Of a stretch of 17,701 nucleotides of DNA, positions 9,027 through 16,400 are shown in pieces. Origin of the DNA: CAZXWN01 sp964644695 [NCBI: uncultured bacterium] (lineage in GTDB: Bacteria; UBP4; UBA4092); contig CAZXWN010000023.1 of the NCBI GenBank assembly GCA_964644695.1, positions 1 to 17,701 of the forward strand, read 5' to 3'. Every line of letters begins with the position of its first letter. The stretch's first letter is position 1. Made by a program: the position numbers and the translations under genes. The notes beneath the pieces were generated by a model. That model saw only the letters and a program-made list of their open reading frames with translations, was not told the DNA's origin and made no database searches.

Positions 9027-9959
9027 TCAGGGTTTTATGGCAGCACTATTCCGGGTTTCAAAAGAAAGCTGATTAAGGGCGGCAATCCGGTCTTCTATCG
9101 GGGGATGGGTACTGAAAAGTTTGTTCAACATCCCGCCATGTTCCAGCAGGGGATTCACAATGTACAGATGAGCAGTGGCTTTGTTGGCTGCTTCCAGAGG
9201 TTCGGTATCTTCGGATAGTTTTTTAAGCGCATCGGATAACCCTTTGGGATACCGCGTCAGGAGTGCACCATCGGCATCCGCCAGAAACTCACGGCGGCGG
9301 GATATGGCCAGATGGATCATCTGGGCAACGATGGGAGCCAAAATAGCGAGGACTAATCCAATCACCATGATAATGAGTTGAAGCTGTCCTCCACCTTCGG
9401 AACGCTCAGAGTTTCGGCGGCGGCCCAAAAAGGCGGAACGGATGAAAAAGTCTGCCAGTAATGCGAGGGCACCCACCATCACCACCGTAATGGTCATCAA
9501 CAGGGTATCGTAATTTTTGATATGAGACATTTCATGGGCAACGACCCCCTCCAGTTCCTGACGGGTGAGTTTTTCCATCAGGCCTGTTGTGACACAAATG
9601 ACAGCATTCTGGGGATTCCGGCCGGTGGCAAAGGCATTGGGGGCAGAATCGTCAATGACATAAATTCGGGGTTTGGGGAGGCCGGCCGCGATAGCGATCC
9701 CTTCCACAATGTTATCGAGCATCCGGTCTTCCTCATGAGTGGCGGGGCGAGCTTGAGACATACCCAGGACTATTTTGTCCGAATAATAATAACTGCCCCA
9801 AGTCATAACAAAAGACACTAATAAAGCAAGGGGCAGGGCTATCTCACCCCACCCCATTGCGATGGATATCAAATACATGGCGGCCACAACAAAGACTACG
9901 AAAAAAGTGACAATGATTCGAGTCTTCCACTGGTTGGACCGAATAACATCTCTTATCAT
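9027..9959 (-). CDS. htpX: HtpX-type M48 membrane metalloprotease
   Basis: A 310-residue inner-membrane zinc protease of the HtpX family, which in studied bacteria degrades damaged membrane proteins. The zinc motif HEMSH gives H142, E143 and H146, and the third ligand is E224 in RREFLADADGA. Two hydrophobic helices lie near the N-terminus (about 14-55) and two more after the catalytic helix (about 155-175 and 198-218), as expected. The cytoplasmic segment ARPATHEEDRMLDNIVEGIA precedes PRIYVIDDSAPNAFATGR, another conserved family stretch. It lies 18 bases downstream of lemA on the same strand, the common lemA-htpX pairing. No good SD is visible directly before the ATG, so translation may depend on the lemA transcript. 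Confidence 0.95.
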   Translation of the reverse strand: MIRDVIRSNQWKTRIIVTFFVVFVVAAMYLISIAMGWGEIALPLALLVSFVMTWGSYYYSDKIVLGMSQARPATHEEDRMLDNIVEGIAIAAGLPKPRIYVIDDSAPNAFATGRNPQNAVICVTTGLMEKLTRQELEGVVAHEMSHIKNYDTLLMTITVVMVGALALLADFFIRSAFLGRRRNSERSEGGGQLQLIIMVIGLVLAILAPIVAQMIHLAISRRREFLADADGALLTRYPKGLSDALKKLSEDTEPLEAANKATAHLYIVNPLLEHGGMLNKLFSTHPPIEDRIAALNQLSFETRNSAAIKP

Positions 9960-9977
9960 ATAGGTTTCAAATACCCG

Positions 9978-10562
9978 TTATTTGGTGAAACTGACCTTGA
10001 CCGGTTCACGAGCAGCCGCTTCTGTGACCTCGAAGAACTTCCGGGCAGAATGGCCAAACATTCCGGCGAAAATATTAGCCGGGAAAGACTGCTGATAGGT
10101 GTTGTACTGCATGACCGAGTCATTGTAATACTGACGGGCATAGGAAATTTTGCCTTCTGTTCCAGTCAGTTCTTCCTGAAGTGCCAGGAAATTCTGGTTG
10201 GCTTTCAGGTCTGGGTATGCTTCAGAAACAGCAAACAGGGATTTTAATGCACCCGTCAGGAAGTTCTGTGCTTCTGCCTGTTTAGTTACATCATTTCCGG
10301 CACTGGATATCATGGCGCGGGCTTGAGTCACCTTTTCGAAAGTTTCCCGTTCGTGAGACGCATATCCTTTAACCGTTTCTACCAGGTTCGGAATCAAATC
10401 GAATCTTCGGCGCAACTGAACATCAATCTGGGACCATCCCTCATCGCACTGGTTCCGATACCGGACCAGTTTGTTGTAAATCACGATGGCAAATAGTAAC
10501 CCGAGAATGATGATACCTAACAAGATGAGTAATACAATACCTGAACCAATTAATGGAAACAA
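9978..10562 (-). CDS. lemA: LemA family membrane protein
   Basis: A 194-residue LemA-family protein with one N-terminal membrane helix (about 5-30) and a helical domain that is typically extracytoplasmic. The hallmark block runs from YNKLVRYRNQCDEGWSQIDV through RRFDLIPNLVETVKGY and ASHERETFEKVTQAR. The function of LemA is not settled; the family very often neighbours HtpX, as here. The start is TTG at 10560-10562, supported by a strong GGAGGG with a 7-base spacer. No ATG occurs between this SD and the membrane helix. Confidence 0.93.
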   Translation of the reverse strand: MFPLIGSGIVLLILLGIIILGLLFAIVIYNKLVRYRNQCDEGWSQIDVQLRRRFDLIPNLVETVKGYASHERETFEKVTQARAMISSAGNDVTKQAEAQNFLTGALKSLFAVSEAYPDLKANQNFLALQEELTGTEGKISYARQYYNDSVMQYNTYQQSFPANIFAGMFGHSARKFFEVTEAAAREPVKVSFTK

Positions 10563-10606
10563 TATATATCCCTCCTCTAATTTTTGAGCTCTATCATACA
10601 GGCCTC

Positions 10607-10612
10607 ATTATA
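10607..10612 (-). promoter_or_regulatory. Candidate -10 element of the lemA-htpX operon
   Basis: A perfect TATAAT reads on the minus strand 45 bases before the lemA TTG start. I could not find a good -35 hexamer at 16-18 bases. The sequence is nearly symmetric, so a plus-strand TATAAT also exists at 10609-10614, but it has no gene to serve. Confidence 0.4.
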
Positions 10613-10671
10613 ATACACTGTTGACCTGGATGCGAGTTTACATAGGGCCTTAAAATTACCAGTGCATCATT

Positions 10672-11676
10672 CTAATCGGCTATCGTGACACAGTTTCGGC
10701 CATTTCTCTGGGCCTTGAGCAGAGCCAGATGAACCCGGTTCATCAGACTTATCAAGTCATAATCATCTGCTTCCGGAGTGTTGCCGGCGGTGCAGATTCC
10801 GGCAGACAGTGTCACATGGTCTCCCTCGGCAAAAGCTTTATTAGCGACCGTTTGTAAAATCTGGTTAGCATGATAGGTTGTTTCTTCCAGGCTGCGGTGG
10901 GGGAGGCAGACAATAAATTCATCGGTGCCATGCCGGCCAATCATGGCCACAGCCGGTAATTCTTTCCGCATGATCAAAATGATTTCTTTGAACAGGTCAT
11001 CACCGGCTTGTGCCCCATTGATTTCCCGGTAACTCTTATAATGGTCAATATCAAATAAAACCAAACTGATGGGAAAATGAAATTCTTTGGCCTGCTTCAC
11101 TTCATCCGCCAGATGTTCCCTGAAGGCGTCATAAGTGAATATGCCGCATTTTTCGTCCAGGGGAGTCAGTTTCCGCGCCATAATCGTGAGCCGTTCTTTT
11201 TGAACAGCCATTCCCACCATGTGTCCCAGAATACCGAACAGCTGGCGGTCTGTGGCGGAGAAATGTTCCGGTTCAGGACTGCATGCATACAATATCCCGA
11301 TGGAGTTTTGGGCGTAACAGACGGGGGCCAGCATCACCGAACTGTAATCATGTTCCAGTTTCAGGTCCTGGTAAAACTCGGAATCCATCGGAACATGAGC
11401 GGACATGAAGGGTCTTTGAGTCCGAACTACTTCGACCATGATGTCACTTCCGAGGGGACGACGATATTCCTTCATAAAGAGGTGACTGATCCCGCGGGAT
11501 ATTCGAATCCGTAAATCTTCGGTATGCTCATCCATCATCAAAACAGCGACACTGGAACAATTGAACATTTCCCGGGCCACTTCAATGACCTGGCTGGCCG
11601 CTTCTTCATTTCGGATGGACTGATTTAGTATTTCAACCAGTTTTGATAGATGATTGATTTGTTCATTCAGCTGCAT
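10672..11676 (-). CDS. GAF-GGDEF domain protein with variant active site
   Basis: A soluble 334-residue signalling protein with a GAF sensor domain (about 15-160) and a GGDEF domain (about 175-330), the class that makes cyclic di-GMP from two GTP. The signature is GTDEF (250-254) rather than GGDEF. The metal-binding D209 (PleD D327) and D226 (PleD D344) are present. The residue equivalent to the guanine-contacting Asn (PleD N335) is R217, in DIDHYKSYREINGAQAGDD. No RxxD product-inhibition site precedes the signature. It may therefore be a weak cyclase, have altered substrate choice, or be a non-catalytic receptor. The ATG at 11676 is preferred to one 51 bases further upstream because GGGAGG (complement of 11684-11689) lies 7 bases before it. 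Transcribed alone and divergent from the QueG-like gene. Confidence 0.88.
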   Translation of the reverse strand: MQLNEQINHLSKLVEILNQSIRNEEAASQVIEVAREMFNCSSVAVLMMDEHTEDLRIRISRGISHLFMKEYRRPLGSDIMVEVVRTQRPFMSAHVPMDSEFYQDLKLEHDYSSVMLAPVCYAQNSIGILYACSPEPEHFSATDRQLFGILGHMVGMAVQKERLTIMARKLTPLDEKCGIFTYDAFREHLADEVKQAKEFHFPISLVLFDIDHYKSYREINGAQAGDDLFKEIILIMRKELPAVAMIGRHGTDEFIVCLPHRSLEETTYHANQILQTVANKAFAEGDHVTLSAGICTAGNTPEADDYDLISLMNRVHLALLKAQRNGRNCVTIAD

Positions 11677-11788
11677 AATCCATCCTCCCTTTGCCTCATT
11701 GTAACACTGGAAACCGAGGTTATCCATAGTTTATATCAGGTCTTTTTTTATGGAAACTTTTTTCTTCCACATTCCTGACGAAGGAGTT

Positions 11789-11813
11789 ACGGAGCAGCTC
11801 CGAGCTGGTCCGT
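11789..11813. repeat. 25-base imperfect inverted repeat in the divergent intergenic region
   Basis: The arms are ACGGA, G, CAGCT and AGCTG, G, TCCGT around a CCG centre: ten base pairs with one G-G mismatch. A competing smaller hairpin, CGGAG (11790-11794) with CTCCG (11798-11802), uses the same bases. It lies between the divergent GGDEF and QueG-like genes, the only intergenic stretch near 300 bases in the window (11677-11962). It could be an operator, a small RNA hairpin or a relic of a mobile element. Nothing else recognisable is in that gap apart from AT-rich promoter-like sequence. Confidence 0.55.
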
Positions 11814-11962
11814 GGATGAGTCGTTTTAACGGGGCCTTTGGCAGGGAGGTTTGGAGTGAATTTTTAATGAAAAAACATCTCATGATATGATGATTTTCGG
11901 TATTGGGATTTAATCCAGACGATGATATTTGAATCTTTATTGATATATAAGAGGATGGGGTT

Positions 11963-12895
11963 ATGTCGGAGAATTTGAAACGGGTAGGGACTGAGCATGG
12001 GGATAAAATCAAAATATTACCCATTCACAGGCTTACGGATGTGAAAAACGACCTGGAAACTTTCAGTCAGTCAGAATCGTTGAATGGTTTTCAGAAATAT
12101 ATCTTAAGTGATATTTACCAGACCACCCTTCCGGAAGTGGATTTCACAATCCAATCTATTATTTTGGCAGCTTCACCTTTTCCCGCGTATGGAAAAGCCG
12201 TTTTTCACTGGCAGGGCGAAAAAGTTACCCTGACCAGTCCGGCACGAGCCTATCCGGGGAAGTTGAATCCTCTGGAATCAACAAAACAATATTTGACGGA
12301 GTTGTGCACCCCCCGCGGGTATCATTTACACCTGGCCATGAAATTACCCTTAAAACGGTTGGCGGTGTCCAGTGGGTTGGCGAAATATGGGCGGAATAAT
12401 ATTTGTTATGTTGAGGGAATGGGGAGTTTCTTTGCCTTAGTTGCTTATTTATCGGATATCCCGAGTGTAGATAATGACTGGAATGAAGTAAGCAGGATGG
12501 AGAGTTGTGATGGGTGTACGGCCTGCCTGAACAACTGTCCCACCGGAGCCATATTAAAAGACAGATTCCTCATTAATAATGAACGATGCCTGTCTTCCGT
12601 CAATGAAATGCCGGGGGAGTTCCCCGAATGGGTACCCGTCTCGGCGCATCACAGTCTGTATGACTGTTTCAAATGTCAGAATATTTGTCCACAGAACAAG
12701 CCATATATGAGTAATACCATAGGACCAATTGAGTTTAATGAAACGGAAACAGAGATGTTATTGTCTGGGACTCCGATGGAGGAATTTCCGGAGGACATGG
12801 TCGGTAAGGTGAAAATCCTGGGATTACATACCTGGATCAAGGCGATCCCGCGGAATTTACGGATTTTACTGGAAACCAAAGGCCAGCCGCAATAA
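11963..12895 (+). CDS. Double [4Fe-4S] protein related to epoxyqueuosine reductase QueG
   Basis: A 310-residue probable redox enzyme. Eight cysteines in ferredoxin arrangement (C182, C185, C188, C192, C209, C235, C238, C242; motifs CDGCTACLNNCPTGA and CFKCQNICPQNK) would hold two [4Fe-4S] clusters. The upstream part (about 95-175, including RLAVSSGLAKYGRNNICYVEG) aligns by eye with the QueG segment leading into the clusters, which in that family forms the cobalamin-binding part. It is shorter than typical QueG (about 350-380 residues), lacks its C-terminal HEAT-like extension and diverges at the N-terminus. True queuosine function is therefore uncertain, and it may belong to the broader QueG-like group of unknown substrate. 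No signal peptide is visible. The ATG is preceded by GAGG (11951-11954). Confidence 0.8.
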   Translation: MSENLKRVGTEHGDKIKILPIHRLTDVKNDLETFSQSESLNGFQKYILSDIYQTTLPEVDFTIQSIILAASPFPAYGKAVFHWQGEKVTLTSPARAYPGKLNPLESTKQYLTELCTPRGYHLHLAMKLPLKRLAVSSGLAKYGRNNICYVEGMGSFFALVAYLSDIPSVDNDWNEVSRMESCDGCTACLNNCPTGAILKDRFLINNERCLSSVNEMPGEFPEWVPVSAHHSLYDCFKCQNICPQNKPYMSNTIGPIEFNETETEMLLSGTPMEEFPEDMVGKVKILGLHTWIKAIPRNLRILLETKGQPQ

Positions 12896-12951
12896 ACAGG
12901 CGTCAGTTGGGATGTTTGGGGAGACAAATCGGTCATCCAAACCCGTTTCGG

Positions 12952-12957
12952 TATAAT
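12952..12957 (+). promoter_or_regulatory. Candidate -10 element of ssrA
   Basis: A perfect TATAAT in the 116-base gap between the QueG-like gene and ssrA, about 55 bases before the mature tmRNA 5' end. This would leave a leader that is trimmed, as tmRNA precursors are. The -35 region is poor (CGGTCA or similar), so confidence is moderate. Confidence 0.5.
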
Positions 12958-13011
12958 ATATATAAAGAGATACAAGTACTTCCTTCCTAAAATCGCCTGA
13001 TATTCACCCGT

Positions 13012-13364
13012 GGGGGTGAAAGGGTTCGACAGGCTGAGGCAGGATACGGAAGCAGGCGGAGTTACGCTGACTCCTAAAAAAGGCGAACACTGTATAACTG
13101 CCAATAACGATTTGGCACTCGCTGCCTAATTAAAGGGTAGCGTGCGTTACCTCGGCCGGCCGGCGGGCGGGGGATAACGCATCATCTTCAGCCGGATCGC
13201 CCAAATCCCCGTGAACCGGGAGGCGGGTTAAACCTTAGGTTCGCTGGTTCTGCCCGGGACGCCAATCGGACCGGTCGGGACGAGACAACCCCGATTGGCT
13301 AAGCCTGTAGCGTCCGGTCTGGGTTTCAGTTTGGACCCGGGTTCAATTCCCGGCACCTCCACCA
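13012..13364 (+). ncRNA. ssrA: Transfer-messenger RNA (tmRNA)
   Basis: A single-chain tmRNA of 353 bases that rescues stalled ribosomes with SmpB by switching translation onto its own short reading frame. The 5' GGGGGTG (13012-13018) pairs with CACCTCC (13354-13360, one G-T wobble) to form the acceptor stem. A genomically encoded CCA ends at 13364. The T-arm is CCGGG, TTCAATT, CCCGG, and the 5' end has the characteristic GGGTTCGACAGG. The tag frame is 13100-13129: GCC AAT AAC GAT TTG GCA CTC GCT GCC TAA, encoding ANNDLALAA, with the typical LAA-type degradation signal. Stems consistent with the pseudoknots include TGCGTTA (13143-13149) with TAACGCA (13175-13181), and GCCAATCGG (13261-13269) with CCGATTGGC (13291-13299). 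No intrinsic terminator follows, and base composition falls sharply right after its 3' end. Confidence 0.97.
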
Positions 13365-13404
13365 TTATTTGTTAAACTTCTTGATGTGGGTATATTTTAT
13401 AGAG

Positions 13405-16400
13405 TTATGTGATTTTAATATTCTTATTTGGGTAAATAAATGATCTAAGCGAACCATGTATTTTATCGTTTACTAACTGATAAACTCCTGATAATTCGAG
13501 CCACTCGGAAAGCTTAATTTTAGTGAGAAAATTGCCATTGATTTGCTTTTCTCCTAATATTACCCAAAATATACTTAGATTATTTTCTTGCAAAAACTTG
13601 CTTAATTCATCTTTTCTCATTATTAAATAAGGACTATTTCTTTTATCGACAGACGGATCAAAACAAACAATAGAACCTTGATTGTTTAGCCATATTCCAG
13701 GATTTTGGAAGTATTGTAAGTTCATTTTGGTATAAATAAATTCTCTAGGAGCAAGATATGATAGGTTATCTCCAGAACCGGTCTCCCATAAATATCCCTC
13801 AGCAGTTGGTAAAACTTTACCAATAACTTGGTTGTTGTTGCCAGGATCCTTTACCTCCTGCCAAAGCTCTCTTCCATAATAGGGATCATTAAAAAAACGA
13901 TATGCCGGTGACCAATAATATTCTCGGCTAAATATTTGATACAGAGAAGAACGTTCTTCAGGAAACCAGCCCCCCATAAAATGTTGGTTATTTGCCCACT
14001 CAATTAGTTGGTTCGCTTCATCATTACTGACCAGATAGCTTCTGATTTGATACCAAATGCATTTATGAGGATATCTGTATTTATCTTCACCTATGGGAAC
14101 AGGTTCTTCCCAATCAAGATGTTTTTCCAAAATTACCCACTCACTATCAGATATTGAAATTATTTTTTCAGGATCTGGTAGTTTCTCTGAACTGACCAAC
14201 CAATCATTATGATTACCACCCCAATCACTATATTCAACCTTATCCCAGCATTTTTCTTGGACAAAAGGAGCCCTAGGCGGAAGGGATGTAGGATCAATAT
14301 TTCTTACAAAGGGGTCCCATGGGCCTTGGAACCATCTATATTCTTGCTCGTCTCCACACCTGTCATGCATTTTATAATTGTCAGATATTCGAGCAAGAAT
14401 CTCATACAATGCAATCCACTGATATTTCTTTCCAATTCTTTCTTTCGAGTTGATGTGTCTATTCCCCTCGCTTGAATGGATATCAAATTGACCATGCTTT
14501 TCGACATCATATTTATATTTTTCAAAGATTAATTTGCACGCATAGTTGCTTAAATCATTTGGATCAAATTGATCCCAATTACGCAGAGCACTTTGAAAAG
14601 TATAGCGGCCAAAGTCGCCATAGTTGCACCTACCTCGTCCATATTCAGTTACCATTGAACTTAAAATAGAATTCTGCCCCTGATAATATTCTTTAAATGA
14701 TTCTGAATCATATTCATATTTATAAGCGTCAATTTCTTTATTGCTTGGAAACGTTGTTGGCCAGCTGCTTTTATATGGAGGACGGATTATTTCTGGATTA
14801 TCTAACAGAAAGATTTCTTTATATATTGCGTATTCAACTATGTTCCTGGCATAGTCTCTTACCAAAATATTTGGATATACTTCATTTTGTTTAAAAATTC
14901 TGTCAATGATATGTTGGGAGAGTTTTTCTATTCCATCTAATTTCTCTGAATTTAGGACTGCTCCATATGCTGCAGCAAGGATGCGTTCATAAATATATGG
15001 GTCAATGACCTTATCAAACTCAGATAATAACTCTGTAATAGTGTTGATATGATTTACTAATAGCATTGTTAAAGCTTGGGTTGCAGAATCTCTTAATGGA
15101 ATATTGGTGCTCGAAAATATCCAAGCTATAGCTTTACTTGCTAAAAGTCGGGATTCATCTTGCAAGTAACTTTTATCATCATTTGATAGTGCCCAATTGA
15201 TTGTCCTTTGTATTGCATCGTCTTCGTAGTCTTTGTCGTGAAGATACGTTGTCCAATTTTTATCTAAATCTGCTAACGAAAACTGGGTGAGAAAGTTATG
15301 TAACCAATTTGCATTATATGGATGTTTTGGATCAGAAGATACTGAGTAAACTATCTGTAAAAAAAGGTCAAATGTGTAACTATTTCTTAAAATATAGTTA
15401 TTGATATACTCAAGGGTTTTCTTATTTATTGTTTCTGGTTTTCTCCAGATCAAGCTATTGATGAATGCTTCAATAACTTGCAGTTTAGCTTTCTTTTCGT
15501 CACTAAGAAATTCGTACAGTTCTTTACCAGTCCTTTCAGGTATTTGAATTGATAGTGATTCTAAAATACCTTGATTAGAACCGTGATTATCAATGCATTT
15601 GATCAAAGATTCTTCAGTGAGATCAATCGTATCTAACAAGTAAGTTGTGGTGAGGTGATCATCAAATCTTTCATATGCCAGATGAACAACTGTTGCATCT
15701 TTATTTTCCAACGAATATTGATTTTTAGATAAAATACCTTCTGAGATAAGGGCGTCAAGAAAAAGGTGCTTATTGCTGAAGTTTGGAAGTGCCTTATCGG
15801 CAATTTCAAAGGCCATATCGTAAGGAATAAAGGTGCTTTTCTTGGTTATCTTATATTTTATAAGTTCATTGACTACTTTCCGAACAAGATTAAGATCTAC
15901 TGAATAATCGCAGTAAGATGGAGATGAGAGTTTTTTATTAACACTATCTAAGAAGAAATTAATGATATTGGTTATACCTCTATAGCCTTTAGAGATTCGA
16001 GTTATTCCAGCTCGATTCAATCCTTCACAAAGCAATTTTAAAAATAAAGGGTTACTGAATTCTGGGTGAAGTAGGGGGATGCTGGGTTGTTCAATGCCAT
16101 ATTTCGTGAGGAACAACGTGAATGCTTTATATTTAACATTACTAAAACCAGGATGGGTTACTTTTATGGCCACATTTGAGGAAATCAAGTCTTCTGGAAT
16201 AAGAGATTTTTCATATAAGGACCGAATACTTAACACAAGACCAATCCAAGGGAATTTTGAACAATCGTTAATAAACCCTCTTATGTGATCAGGCCAAAAA
16301 AAACGTCCTTGCCCTTCATTGATTGCATCAATTAAAAGCAAAATTCTTTCTCTCTGAGATTCTGCTTTGGCACTCAATGCCCCCAATAACTCTTTTTCAT

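Noticed and set aside
11731-12024. A 97-codon minus-strand open frame in the GGDEF/QueG-like gap
   Set aside because: No SD, low-complexity composition, and it overlaps the start of the convincing QueG-like gene.
12676-13104. A 142-codon minus-strand open frame reaching into ssrA
   Set aside because: It spans the 3' part of the QueG-like gene, the ssrA promoter region and the tmRNA 5' half, so coding is implausible.
13330-13364. A separate tRNA gene suggested by the T-arm and CCA end
   Set aside because: The acceptor stem partner is 340 bases upstream and no anticodon arm lies between; it is the 3' part of tmRNA.
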